DNA of 64,000 bases from Emcibacter sp. (GTDB lineage: Bacteria > Pseudomonadota > Alphaproteobacteria > Sphingomonadales > Emcibacteraceae). The translations under genes were made by a program, and so were the position numbers. Below the pieces are notes generated by a model. That model was given only the letters and a program-made list of their open reading frames with translations, did no database searches and was not told where the DNA came from. The first letter of the stretch is position 1. Each line of letters opens with the position of its first letter. Shown piece after piece: positions 36,574 to 47,015 of the stretch. The stretch is taken from NCBI GenBank assembly GCA_021741205.1, contig JAIOYI010000002.1, forward strand, positions 186,001 to 250,000, read 5' to 3'.

Positions 36574-38218
36574 AAAGCTGTTCCTTAAAAGGTTCCATAC
36601 CGACTCTGTTATAGGTGCTTAAAAATTCTTCACCCTCAAGGCGTAGACTGATATAGGTCGCGAGTATTTTTTCAAGCGCTGGCACAATTTCGTCCTGATC
36701 AAAACCTGGGCCAATGATCTTCCCAATTGAGGCATTATCGTCCGCCGACCCCCCAAGGGTAATCTGATAATATTCCACATCCTTCTTATTAACACCAAGA
36801 ATACCAATATGACCCACATGATGATGACCACAGGCGTTAATACAGCCCGACATCTTTAATTTTAAGATACCAAGATCATAAAGATAATCAAAATCATCAA
36901 AGCGACGTATTATTTTATCAGCAATTGGAAGGGAGCGCGCATTCGCAAGCGTACAAAAATCAAGCCCTGGGCAGCAAATGATATCTTGCAGCGTTCCAAT
37001 ATTAGGTTCGCCGAAACCCAGATCCCGTACGGCTTTCCATAAGGCAAATAAATCATCCTTTTTGACATCTGCTAAGACAAGATTTTGTTCATGGGTAGCC
37101 CTTACCTCACCAAAGCTATAGTGATCGGCAAGATCAGCCACCAATAACATCTGGACATCGGTAATATCCCCAGGCGGTACACCCTTTTTCTTCAAGGATA
37201 AATTAACAATGGCATATCCAGATTTTTTATGAGATTCCACATTATATTTATACCATAAGGAAAAATCCTTATTATCTCTCAGATTATGGTCAAGATTTTC
37301 GCTCTCACCTGAAAGATTTTCATAATTGGGATCGACAAAATGAGCCGACACCCGTTCAATCTCGGCCTGATCAAGAGGGACAGCACCCTCTTCACAGATT
37401 GCGGTAAACTCGTCTTCTACCCGACGGGTAAATTCCTCTAACTTTAATTCATGAACCAGTATTTTTATGCGTGCCTTATATTTATTATCGCGGCGGCCAA
37501 ACTGATTATAAACCCGCATAATGGCCTCGGTATAGATCAGAAGGTCCTTTTCTGGCACAAAGTCATTAACCAATTTCCCAATCATAGGCGTACGCCCCAT
37601 TCCGCCGCCCACATAAATTTGAAATCCAATTTCACCCGCCTCATTTTTTACCGCACGATAACCAATATCATGAAACTTAATAGCGGCTCTATCTTGTACT
37701 GCGCCCGTAAAGGCAAATTTGAACTTGCGGGGCAAATAGGCAAATTCTGGGTGAAAGGTTGACCATTGACGCATAATTTCCGCATAAGGACGGGGGTCAA
37801 CAATCTCATCCTTTGCCACACCTGCATATTGATCCGCACTGATGTTACGGATACAGTTACCACTGGTTTGAATGGCATGCATCTGGACAGAGGCCAAATC
37901 ATCTAAAATATTAGGCACATCTTCCAATTTTGGCCAATTAAATTGAATATTCTGACGTGTTGTCATGTGGCCATAACTACGGTCATATTTATTGGCAATA
38001 TGGGCCAGCATACGAAATTGACGGGATGATAATAAGCCATAAGGTACCGCTACACGCAACATATAGGCCTGAAGTTGGAGATAAAGACCATTTTGCAAGC
38101 GCAATGGACGAAATTCTTCTTCCTTTAATTCACCTTTAAGGCGTCTTTCAACCTGTCCTCTGAATTGAGCAGCACGTTCCTCAACAATATGCTGATCATT
38201 TTTATCGTATATATACAT
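36560..38218 (-). CDS. cysI: Nitrite/sulfite reductase, siroheme-[4Fe-4S] (probably assimilatory sulfite reductase)
   Basis: Six-electron reduction of sulfite to sulfide for cysteine synthesis. 552 residues with two ferredoxin-like half-domains and two siroheme/4Fe-4S repeats. The cluster ligands are seen as CCPGLDFC (415-422) and SGCINACGHHHVGHIG (Cys459, Cys463). The substrate-binding region VPYGLLSSRQFRMLAHIANKYDRSYGHMTTRQNIQFNW is conserved. It has no N-terminal extension, as in CysI of ferredoxin-type alphaproteobacterial enzymes. DUF934 downstream favours sulfite over nitrite. cysG and cysH are not in the window. Confidence 0.86.
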   Translation of the reverse strand: MYIYDKNDQHIVEERAAQFRGQVERRLKGELKEEEFRPLRLQNGLYLQLQAYMLRVAVPYGLLSSRQFRMLAHIANKYDRSYGHMTTRQNIQFNWPKLEDVPNILDDLASVQMHAIQTSGNCIRNISADQYAGVAKDEIVDPRPYAEIMRQWSTFHPEFAYLPRKFKFAFTGAVQDRAAIKFHDIGYRAVKNEAGEIGFQIYVGGGMGRTPMIGKLVNDFVPEKDLLIYTEAIMRVYNQFGRRDNKYKARIKILVHELKLEEFTRRVEDEFTAICEEGAVPLDQAEIERVSAHFVDPNYENLSGESENLDHNLRDNKDFSLWYKYNVESHKKSGYAIVNLSLKKKGVPPGDITDVQMLLVADLADHYSFGEVRATHEQNLVLADVKKDDLFALWKAVRDLGFGEPNIGTLQDIICCPGLDFCTLANARSLPIADKIIRRFDDFDYLYDLGILKLKMSGCINACGHHHVGHIGILGVNKKDVEYYQITLGGSADDNASIGKIIGPGFDQDEIVPALEKILATYISLRLEGEEFLSTYNRVGMEPFKEQLYANH

Positions 38219-38433
38219 TCAGTCAAATCCGTTCACTTGAGTGCTTTATAGTTTTACACCTTTATTATGTGCAATAATATATTTTACATATATATAAGCT
38301 ATATTATCAGAAAAACAATGTGAAGATAGGATTTTTACAATTTTTTCTCAACCTTTGAACAATTCATCGAACTGTCACATTTTTACGCTACATTTCATTC
38401 ATTAAGATTATGGGCAATTAAGGTGGATAACAG

Positions 38434-39999
38434 ATGAAAATATCAATTATAAAATATATGAGCCGAATAATGGGAATAATGATTATTGCGGTTACACCAG
38501 AAAATGCATTAGCACAAGACGAAAGCATATTAAATCTTTCATATCTTGCCTCCTATGAAACCGGTATTTTTGACAAGTCAGCAGCAGAAATTGTTGTTTA
38601 TAATAAAAAAAATAAATTTTTCTATGTGGTAAATGGCGCCAAGCCATCAATTGATATTTTCCAACTGGAGCATAATAAAACCATTTCTTTACCATCCCTG
38701 AATTTATCGAAAAAAGAAACCCCAACAAGCGTTGCTATTTTTGGTAATTTTATGGCCGCTACTGTCCATGATGCTACAGAAAGTGCCAGAATGGGAAAAA
38801 TCATTCTCTTTGACAGCCACCATAACCGCATTGCCGAATTTATGGCCGGTTCGCTGCCTGACATGGTCATCTTTTCACCAGATGGTCAATATATTCTTTC
38901 AGCCAATGAAGGGGAACCCTTAGACGGCGTCGATCCCGTTGGTGGCATTACAATGGTAATCTTAGATCATAAAAATCCTAAAAATAGCGTTGTGAAAGAG
39001 CTCACTTTTGATAATTTCAACACAAAAGAGCTTGCAAAAGAAGGGGTTCGCATAGCAAAAGGTAAAACATTCTCTCAGGATGCCGAGCCTGAATATATTG
39101 CCTTTTCACACAATAGCGCCAAAGCTTGGGTGTCCTTACAAGAAAATAATGCGCTTGCGGAAATAAGTTTGCAGGATGCTAAAATCACAAAAATTATTCC
39201 TCTTGGCCTGAAGGATCATAATATTGCAGGCCAAGGCATTGACCCCAATGACAAAGATGGCTTAAATATTATTAATGTTCCCGTTATGGGAATGTATATG
39301 CCAGATGCCATTACCACGCTAGAGTATAAAGGAAAAACCTATATATTAACCGCCAACGAAGGGGACGCCCGCGATGAGGAAGTCAAAGCAAATAAAGCAA
39401 ATTTTGACAATTCCCACCTCAGCAAAGAACAAATAAAATCTTTGGGTAAATTACGTATATCCTCAACGGATGGTGACCTCGATAGAGATGGTGACATTGA
39501 TATTCCCCACAGTTATGGTGCAAGATCCTTTTCAATTTACACAGAAGATGGCAAACAAATTTTTGATAGCGGTGATGATTTTGAACAAATCACAGCCAAA
39601 ACACTTGGTCAGTCTTTTAACAGCGACAACACAGAATCCAATAGCGGCGATTCCCGTAGTGACAACAAAGGTCCAGAACCAGAAGGCATTTGCCTTGGGA
39701 TCATTAATGGACATACATATGCCTTCATCACCTTGGAACGTATAAGCGGTATCATGATTTATGATGTCTCTAACCCAGAAAAGCCCATATTCCAATCCTA
39801 TTATAACAATCGAAACTTTACGGATAATTTGGATTATACCAAAGCAGAGGATCTCTCAAAAGCCGGATTTTTAGGGCCAGAGGGAATATATTTTATTAAT
39901 GCAAAAGATAGCCCAACCGGAAACCCTCTGCTTTTGGTTGCAAATGAAGTTAGTGGCAATGTTGAAATACTTAATATTATACAAAATCTCAACCCATAA
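38434..39999 (+). CDS. Choice-of-anchor I domain secreted protein (alkaline-phosphatase-like)
   Basis: 521 residues with signal peptide (SRIMGIMIIAVTPENALA) and a beta-propeller of the choice-of-anchor I family: SYETGIFDKSAAEIVVYNKKNKFFYVVNG, MVIFSPDGQYILSANEGEP, FSQDAEPEYIAFSHNSAKAWVSLQENNALAEISL, MYMPDAITTLEYKGKTYILTANEGDARD, then Asp-rich STDGDLDRDGDIDIPHSYGARSFSI and SGDSRSDNKGPEPEGICLG. Related proteins include the atypical cyanobacterial alkaline phosphatase. AAGGTGG precedes ATG 38434. The final anchor domain is short or absent, so it may be periplasmic. A partial Pho-box-like sequence lies 55-70 bases upstream. Confidence 0.82.
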   Translation: MKISIIKYMSRIMGIMIIAVTPENALAQDESILNLSYLASYETGIFDKSAAEIVVYNKKNKFFYVVNGAKPSIDIFQLEHNKTISLPSLNLSKKETPTSVAIFGNFMAATVHDATESARMGKIILFDSHHNRIAEFMAGSLPDMVIFSPDGQYILSANEGEPLDGVDPVGGITMVILDHKNPKNSVVKELTFDNFNTKELAKEGVRIAKGKTFSQDAEPEYIAFSHNSAKAWVSLQENNALAEISLQDAKITKIIPLGLKDHNIAGQGIDPNDKDGLNIINVPVMGMYMPDAITTLEYKGKTYILTANEGDARDEEVKANKANFDNSHLSKEQIKSLGKLRISSTDGDLDRDGDIDIPHSYGARSFSIYTEDGKQIFDSGDDFEQITAKTLGQSFNSDNTESNSGDSRSDNKGPEPEGICLGIINGHTYAFITLERISGIMIYDVSNPEKPIFQSYYNNRNFTDNLDYTKAEDLSKAGFLGPEGIYFINAKDSPTGNPLLLVANEVSGNVEILNIIQNLNP

Positions 40000-40061
40000 T
40001 TAATAAATCATCAATATATTAAATATAAGATATCAATTATGTAACATTTTCCTCCCAGACT

Positions 40062-40096
40062 GGGCGGTCTCCCATAATGAGCCGCCCTTTCTTTTG
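40062..40096 (+). terminator. Rho-independent terminator after the choice-of-anchor I gene
   Basis: GGGCGG (40062-40067) pairs with CCGCCC (40082-40087), extended by a CTC/GAG inner stem with one bulge, followed by TTTCTTTT. It lies 62 bases past the stop and separates this gene from rnhB. Confidence 0.8.
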
Positions 40097-40149
40097 ACTA
40101 TTCCTCCCGTCCTAATTATGATAATTATCCTTCAAAAATTAGGAATATT

Positions 40150-40771
40150 ATGGCAAAAACAACACCTACATATCATCTTGAACGCCAAATAGGCGGCATT
40201 GTTTGTGGCGTGGACGAAGTTGGTCGCGGACCATGGGCAGGTCCCGTCATTACGGCGGCTGTCATTTTTAACCCTAATCACATTCCCCATGGTCTTAATG
40301 ACAGTAAAAAATTAACCGCTAAAAGGCGTGAAGCCCTTTATCCGCTCATTATGAAATCCGCCAAAGTTGCCTTTGGTTCGGCAAGTGTAGAAGAAATTGA
40401 CCATCATAATATTTTGCAAGCAACCCTCATGGCCATGTCACGTGCTGTGGAAAATCTTGGGATCAAACCAGACCATGCTTTAATCGACGGCAACCAAATT
40501 CCCAAGCTCAATTGCCCTGCGTCGTTTGTGAAAAAAGGTGATACAATCTCTCTTTCTATTGCGGCAGCATCCATTGTTGCTAAGGTAAGACGAGATTTTT
40601 TAATGAAAAAATTGAGTGAAATTTACCCAGAATATGGTTGGGAACGTAACGCAGGATATGGTACCCCGCAGCATCAAGAAGCACTAAGACTTGTGGGTCC
40701 GAGTCGTTTTCACCGAAAATCATTCGCCCCAATTCGAGACCTATTTTCTCAAGGAATTGCGATAAGAGATT

Positions 40772-40773
<2 letters not shown>
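40150..40773 (+). CDS. rnhB: Ribonuclease HII
   Basis: Cuts RNA in RNA-DNA hybrids and single ribonucleotides in DNA. 207 residues. The catalytic start GVDEVGRGPWAGPVITAAVI gives Asp-Glu; the next Asp is in HALIDGN, and SIAAASIVAKVRRDFLM carries the nucleic-acid-binding GRG-S-containing region. YGWERNAGYGTPQHQEAL ends the catalytic domain. Immediately upstream of ccrM, an order conserved in alphaproteobacteria including Caulobacter relatives. Confidence 0.95.
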
Positions 40774-42007
<1,234 letters not shown>

Positions 42008-42048
42008 GCATTAAGAATTAAAAACAATAATAATCTATTGTTAAACTG

Positions 42049-42083
42049 ACCCGCCTTTAATCTCTTAAGGGCGGGTTTTTCCT
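42049..42083 (+). terminator. Rho-independent terminator after ccrM
   Basis: ACCCGCCTTTAA (42049-42060) pairs with TTAAGGGCGGGT (42065-42076) over 12 bp with one G-U and loop TCTC, followed by TTTT CC TT. A strong hairpin 42 bases past the stop. Confidence 0.9.
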
Positions 42084-42178
42084 TATTTCACTCATAATAT
42101 ATTTTGATTTTAAACATCATAATCATTACCATGTGATCTTTAGCCTTTAGAAATTTTCTTTTATAAGTGAACCCTATT

Positions 42179-42595
42179 ATGTCTCTCCCAAGATTTCATC
42201 TCGCTTTTCCTGTAACCGACCTAAAAGAGGCCAAAATATTTTATACAGAAGTTCTCGGCTGCACCCTTGGACGGCAAAGTGAGAATTGGATAGATTTTAA
42301 CTTTTATGGCCATCAAATTGTTGCTCATTACAACAAAGTAATGCCAGATTGCCCCACAAGCCTAGTCGAAGACAAACAGGTTCCCACAAGTCATTTTGGA
42401 TTACTCTTGAGCCGAAATGACTGGAACGCCTTAGCCCAACAATTAACTGTAAAAGATGTGAATTTTCTGATTGAACCCCATATTCGTTTCAAGGGAATGC
42501 CAGGCGAACAGGCAACCATGTTTATTCAAGACCCCGCAGGCAATGGCTTGGAATTTAAATCCTTTGCCTCTGATGATGATATTTTTGCCGTATAG
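42179..42595 (+). CDS. VOC family protein
   Basis: 138 residues from ATG 42179 (a GTG at 42167 would add four). The sequence MSLPRFHLAFPVTDLKEAKIFYTEVLGCTLGRQSENWIDFNFYGHQIVAHY and HFGLLLSRNDWNALAQQL with FIQDPAGNGLEFKSF show a glyoxalase/dioxygenase-type VOC fold. His and Glu at metal-ligand positions (FHLAF, GNGLEFK) suggest metal binding. It is 35 bases before ghrA and probably cotranscribed. Reaction unknown. Confidence 0.82.
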   Translation: MSLPRFHLAFPVTDLKEAKIFYTEVLGCTLGRQSENWIDFNFYGHQIVAHYNKVMPDCPTSLVEDKQVPTSHFGLLLSRNDWNALAQQLTVKDVNFLIEPHIRFKGMPGEQATMFIQDPAGNGLEFKSFASDDDIFAV

Positions 42596-42629
42596 ATAAA
42601 CCAGATAAAAATAAAGAAGTAGCAACATT

Positions 42630-43553
42630 ATGACCCTATTAATTCTTATGCCTGGCAAAGAAAATAGTGAACTATTAAAGGCCTTAAAAACTTTAAACCC
42701 CAATCTGGACATTAGAATATGGCCGGAAGTTGGCGACGTGAATGACATTAGCTTTGCAATAGTATGGAATCACCCAAAGGGAGAATTAAAAAACTACCCC
42801 AATCTAAAGGTTATTGCATCCTTTGGGGCGGGCGTGGATCATATTTTCAAAGACCCAGACCTGCCTAAAAATATTGCCATAACAAAGCTTGTCGATGATA
42901 GCCTTTCTGGACAAATGTGTGAATATGTTGCCGGTGTTATCCTTAACCAACGTCTCAGATTAACGGAATATCGAGAATATCAAGCCGCCAGTGTATGGGC
43001 ACCAAAAGCCTTTAAATCTGGTAATAATGTATCTCTCTTAGGGCTTGGACATATTGGAAAAGAGGTTGCGGAATATCTCGTCCAGCTTAATTTTAAAGTA
43101 TCTGGCTGGAGCCAAAGCAAGAAGGACATTAAAAATGTCACGACATTTTATGGACAGAGCGCCCTTAAGCAAGCCGTTCATGACGCAGACTATATTGTTT
43201 GTTTATTACCGCTCACCCCAAAAACTGAAAATATATTAAATAAATCACTATTTTCTATGGCAAAAAAAGGAGCATATCTCATCAATGCTGGGCGTGGTGG
43301 TCAGTTGAACGAAGATGATCTTCTTGATGCTCTCTCAGAAGAAAAACTCAGTGGAGCATGCCTTGATGTTTTTAAAGTTGAACCCCTACCCAAAGAACAT
43401 CCTTTTTGGTGCCATCCTAAAATTTACATAACACCCCATAGTGCCAGTATGACAAATATTAAAAAAGCTGCCTCTCAATTTTATGACAATTACTTAAATA
43501 TGAAAAATGGGGAAACATTGTTTCACCAAATTGACCCTGATAGAGAATATTAG
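42630..43553 (+). CDS. ghrA: D-2-hydroxyacid dehydrogenase, glyoxylate/hydroxypyruvate reductase A type
   Basis: NAD(P)H-dependent reductase, 307 residues, close to E. coli GhrA in length. The nucleotide-binding motif is VSLLGLGHIGKEVAEYLVQL. Catalytic residues follow the family order, with Arg in NAGRGGQLNEDDLLDAL, Glu in VFKVEPLPKEHPFWCHP and His in ITPHSASMTN. N-terminal IASFGAGVDHIF is conserved. Probable substrates are glyoxylate or hydroxypyruvate; other 2-ketoacids are possible. Confidence 0.88.
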   Translation: MTLLILMPGKENSELLKALKTLNPNLDIRIWPEVGDVNDISFAIVWNHPKGELKNYPNLKVIASFGAGVDHIFKDPDLPKNIAITKLVDDSLSGQMCEYVAGVILNQRLRLTEYREYQAASVWAPKAFKSGNNVSLLGLGHIGKEVAEYLVQLNFKVSGWSQSKKDIKNVTTFYGQSALKQAVHDADYIVCLLPLTPKTENILNKSLFSMAKKGAYLINAGRGGQLNEDDLLDALSEEKLSGACLDVFKVEPLPKEHPFWCHPKIYITPHSASMTNIKKAASQFYDNYLNMKNGETLFHQIDPDREY

Positions 43554-43641
43554 ATTTCTGACGTGAATAAACATTGCATCAGCTGTGGCAAGCTGTTAAT
43601 TTGCGCGCGGAATTAATACGCTCTTTTAAAAGGTTCAAGAA

Positions 43642-44205
43642 ATGAAAATTGATGGTAACAGCATTCGTCCCGGTAATGTCATTGAACATCAGGGAGGACT
43701 TTGGCTTGCAGTGAAAACCCAACATACCCAACCCGGCAAAGGCGGTGCCTACCTTCAGGTGGAATTAAAAAACCTGCGGGACGGAAGAAAGCTTAATGAA
43801 CGCTTTCGTTCTTCTGAAAAGGTGGAGCAGGTTCGTCTGGAACAAACCGACTATTCTTACCTTTATGAAATTGATGGCATGTACACCTTCATGGACCTTG
43901 AAACATACGAACAAATCGAACTTAATGCAGACATTATTGGCGATCAGTCCGATTATTTACAGGACGGCATGATTGTTACCATTGAATCATACGAAGGAAG
44001 TCCGCTTAGTATTCGTTTACCTCCGAATGTTATCCTTGAAATTATGGAAACAGAACCCGTTGTGAAGGGACAAACCGCATCATCATCCTTTAAACCAGCC
44101 GTTACGGATAATGGTTGTCGGGTTATGGTGCCTCCCTTTGTCAATGTAGGTGATAAAATTGTCGTGAACACCGAAGATGGCAGCTATATTGAACGTGCCA
44201 AATAA
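43642..44205 (+). CDS. efp: Translation elongation factor P
   Basis: Relieves ribosome stalling at polyproline stretches. 187 residues with three beta-barrel domains: [47 protein letters not shown], where the modifiable lysine lies in PGKGGAY, then [14 protein letters not shown], and [71 protein letters not shown]. The modification genes epmA/epmB or earP are not seen here. Confidence 0.97.
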   Translation: MKIDGNSIRPGNVIEHQGGLWLAVKTQHTQPGKGGAYLQVELKNLRDGRKLNERFRSSEKVEQVRLEQTDYSYLYEIDGMYTFMDLETYEQIELNADIIGDQSDYLQDGMIVTIESYEGSPLSIRLPPNVILEIMETEPVVKGQTASSSFKPAVTDNGCRVMVPPFVNVGDKIVVNTEDGSYIERAK

Positions 44206-44251
44206 CACTTAAAAAACAAGTATATTATTTACTTTCAAAGGACACCCTCTC

Positions 44252-45067
44252 ATGGCTTTAAAATCTGCCGTAATTAATGTCATGGAAATGGCGGCTCAAA
44301 AAGCTGGGCGCAAACTTAACCGCGACTTTGGCGAAGTGGAAAATCTTCAGGTATCCCGAAAAGGACCGGCTGATTTTGTGTCATCGGCCGATTTAAAAGC
44401 CGAAAAAATTATCAAAGAAGAATTGTTTAAGGCGCGCCCCAATATTGCCTTCCTTCTAGAAGAAGAAGGGGAAATAAATTTTGGTGACGGCAGTGGCCGC
44501 TGGATTATTGACCCCCTTGACGGCACAACAAATTTTCTTCACGGCATTCCTCATTTCTGCATTTCTATTGCCTTGGAACAAAATGGAGAAATAACCGCAG
44601 GGGTCATCTATAATCCCATAACGGACGAAACCTATTGGGCAGAAAAAGGCCGCGGTGCTTATCTGAACGACATGAAAATCAGAGTATCGGCAAGGCGTGA
44701 CATGCAATATAGCCTTCTTGCTACAGGCATTCCCTTTCATGGCACATTGGGACATAAAACCTTTATCCATAATCTTGAAACAATTATGGGAGAAGTATCA
44801 GGTGTGCGGCGTTTTGGATCAGCGGCCCTTGACCTTGCCTATGTTGCCTGCGGAAAATATGAAGGCTTTTGGGAAGAAAATCTAAATAAATGGGATATTG
44901 CAGCCGGCATTATTCTTGTTCGTGAAGCAGGCGGCAGTGTGACCACATTCGATGGCAAAAACAAAGCCTATGAAACAGGTCAGATTCTTGCCACAAATAC
45001 TATAATTCACGGACCCCTTACCCGCCTATTGGCGAAGGCACGAAAAAATGCTAAACTGGAATCCTAA
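44252..45067 (+). CDS. suhB: Inositol-1-monophosphatase family protein
   Basis: Mg2+-dependent phosphatase, 271 residues. The metal sites are visible: FLLEEEGEINFGDGSGRWIIDPLDGTTNFLHGIPHFCISIAL with IDPLDGTTN, and the C-terminal EENLNKWDIAAGIILVREAGGSVTTFDG with WDIAAG. In proteobacteria SuhB also acts in rRNA antitermination. It lies 46 bases after efp in the same direction and shortly before the OmpA/ExbB-like module, an order common in alphaproteobacteria. Confidence 0.93.
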   Translation: MALKSAVINVMEMAAQKAGRKLNRDFGEVENLQVSRKGPADFVSSADLKAEKIIKEELFKARPNIAFLLEEEGEINFGDGSGRWIIDPLDGTTNFLHGIPHFCISIALEQNGEITAGVIYNPITDETYWAEKGRGAYLNDMKIRVSARRDMQYSLLATGIPFHGTLGHKTFIHNLETIMGEVSGVRRFGSAALDLAYVACGKYEGFWEENLNKWDIAAGIILVREAGGSVTTFDGKNKAYETGQILATNTIIHGPLTRLLAKARKNAKLES

Positions 45068-45102
45068 ATATTTTTGACTGGTTATTTTTTTGTGGAGTAT
45101 AC

Positions 45103-45561
45103 ATGTTTTTTTCTTTGACAACCGCATTATGGATAAGTCTTTTTAGCTTCCAAAATGCGGATTTGATGTCATCAAATGAAAATCGCAATTCCTATAAAAA
45201 TGATTTTCTAGAAGTGGAATTGCTCACCAAAATTAAGCCCCTCGAACTTCAATATAGCAAGAACCAAATTGACATTACGTCCCCCAACCGTGAAATAATC
45301 CACAATTGGACTAAACAGGTCATAAAATATAACATCCCAATTTACATTCATAGCTTCGCATCTCTCCCCTCAGCTATCATGAATTTATCCGAGGATATCG
45401 CTCGCCATGATGCCGTTCATGTTGCGTTCAACCGAGGTGTCATTATTAAAAATATTATTCTTCAACAAGGCATAAAGGACGACCATGTTATTATAACCGC
45501 ATCTGCACAATGTCATTCGATCAATTGCAATACGGTTATCATTACCACTCGCCGCGAATAA
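45103..45561 (+). CDS. Small secreted OmpA/MotB-like domain protein (divergent)
   Basis: 152 residues; GTGGAG precedes ATG 45103. The N-terminus MFFSLTTALWISLFSFQNADL is a weak signal or anchor. The second half, IIHNWTKQVIKYNIPIYIHSFASLPSAIMNLSEDIARHDAVHVAFNRGVIIKNIILQQGIKDDHVIITASA, follows the OmpA-like order (beta strand, helix with RG/RA, GI-D-H-I/V). The typical DxxLSxxRA residues are not all kept, so peptidoglycan binding is doubtful. It is placed before the ExbB-like and OmpA genes with 143 bases and two dyads between. Identity is inferred from pattern and context. Confidence 0.55.
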   Translation: MFFSLTTALWISLFSFQNADLMSSNENRNSYKNDFLEVELLTKIKPLELQYSKNQIDITSPNREIIHNWTKQVIKYNIPIYIHSFASLPSAIMNLSEDIARHDAVHVAFNRGVIIKNIILQQGIKDDHVIITASAQCHSINCNTVIITTRRE

Positions 45562-45631
45562 GTGACCATACAAATTTCTAGTCCCCTTAAGCATATTACT
45601 TATAATGCCATAATATTGCCTCACTAATTCT

Positions 45632-45663
45632 TAGACTCTTTAGTCTAGCCCTGATAATATCAG
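45632..45663. promoter_or_regulatory. Two adjacent perfect dyads before the ExbB-like gene
   Basis: TAGACT-CTTT-AGTCTA at 45632-45647 and CTGATA-A-TATCAG at 45651-45663 lie three bases apart and 42-73 bases before ATG 45705. Neither has a T tract, so they look like operators rather than terminators. Confidence 0.4.
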
Positions 45664-45704
45664 TAAAATATTTAAGAAGAAAAAATAATAAGGACCATTA
45701 CCGC

Positions 45705-47015
45705 ATGACACGACCTCAGAAATATCTGACAAGAATCACGATTTTCCTTATACCTGTTACTATTCTTTGTGTTTTTTTATATCCAAAGCTAGAACAAGCC
45801 TTTATCACAAATCCGGGATTAAATGGATTAATCGCCGCCGTATTATTTTTCGGTATAATCTTATCCATTCGTCAAGTGACCATGCTTAGCCCAGCCACAA
45901 ACTGGATTGAAAAATTCAGACGGAGCGAATTTTCCGAAATTCCTGGGGATGCCCCAAAACTTCTGGCGCCCATGGCGGCTATGATGGGCGAAAATGACCG
46001 CCAGTTATCCTTATCTGCTCTGTCTTTGCGAACTATTTTAGATGGTATTGCAGCAAGAATGGATGAAGGTCGGGAAATAACCCGTTATTTCATTGGTCTG
46101 TTAATATTTCTAGGCCTGCTTGGCACATTTTGGGGGCTGCTTGGAACCATAGGCTCTATCAAAGATACCATTAACAACCTGACCGTTGGTTCCAACGATA
46201 TTACCGTATTATTTGAAGATTTAAAAGAAGGGCTCTCCGCACCACTGGGCGGCATGGGAACCGCCTTTAGTTCATCTTTATTCGGTCTTGCGGGATCTGT
46301 CATACTCGGCTTTATTGATCTGCAAGCAGGACAAGCCCAAGGGCGATTCTTTAATGATCTTGAAGATTGGCTCTCCAGTTTTACCAAACTCTCAAGAGGC
46401 AGCAGTATTGCCCTTGATACGGGCGATGCGACGGTTCCCGCCTATGTCAGTGCGCTCCTTGAACAATCCGCAGACAGTTTAGAAAAACTGCACAATGTTA
46501 TTGCCAGAGGAGAAGAAGGTCGCAACGATGTTAACCGCGCCATGCTCAGTCTTTCCGAACAGCTTTCCACCCTGTCCGATAGCCAAACAGAAATGCGCCA
46601 CGTTCTTAAACAAATGCTGGAACTATTTTCAAAGCAGCTTGCCGCAGAAGACGGCAATCTTCAGATAAAACATCTACGTAATATTGATGTTCAATTTAAA
46701 TATCTGACAGAGGAAACAATAAAAGGTCAGAATCAACTCAACGAAACATTAAAATCCGAATTCAAACTACTCGCCAGAACCATGGGAGCCATGGCCGACG
46801 TGAAGTCCAGCGCAAGTTTCACCCCATCTATTGATGAAAAACGTAAAGAACCAGAAATATCAGACGATGATTATTACAAAGAAATAGATGTCCCCAAAAC
46901 CAAAGTTCCGTTGGACGATTCTATGGATTACGATATGCCCACCCCTAATCCAAAGGGGAACAAGAAACCTGTTCTGACAACACCCAAAAACCTGACCGCC
47001 AGAAAGGATGACTGA
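45705..47015 (+). CDS. MotA/TolQ/ExbB-family proton-channel-like membrane protein
   Basis: 436 residues. Predicted membrane segments are near 11-26, 41-58, 127-150 and 186-206. The MotA/TolQ/ExbB core is seen in RYFIGLLIFLGLLGTFWGLLGTIGSIKDTI and GLSAPLGGMGTAFSSSLFGLAGSVILGFIDLQAGQAQGRFFNDLEDWLSS. A long C-terminal region of about 220 residues, mostly helical (SEQLSTLSDSQTEMRHVLKQMLELFSKQ), with an acidic and Pro/Lys-rich tail, is cytoplasmic. It overlaps the OmpA-type gene by one base (TGATG), so the two are a translationally coupled stator-like pair of unknown function. Confidence 0.82.
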   Translation: MTRPQKYLTRITIFLIPVTILCVFLYPKLEQAFITNPGLNGLIAAVLFFGIILSIRQVTMLSPATNWIEKFRRSEFSEIPGDAPKLLAPMAAMMGENDRQLSLSALSLRTILDGIAARMDEGREITRYFIGLLIFLGLLGTFWGLLGTIGSIKDTINNLTVGSNDITVLFEDLKEGLSAPLGGMGTAFSSSLFGLAGSVILGFIDLQAGQAQGRFFNDLEDWLSSFTKLSRGSSIALDTGDATVPAYVSALLEQSADSLEKLHNVIARGEEGRNDVNRAMLSLSEQLSTLSDSQTEMRHVLKQMLELFSKQLAAEDGNLQIKHLRNIDVQFKYLTEETIKGQNQLNETLKSEFKLLARTMGAMADVKSSASFTPSIDEKRKEPEISDDDYYKEIDVPKTKVPLDDSMDYDMPTPNPKGNKKPVLTTPKNLTARKDD

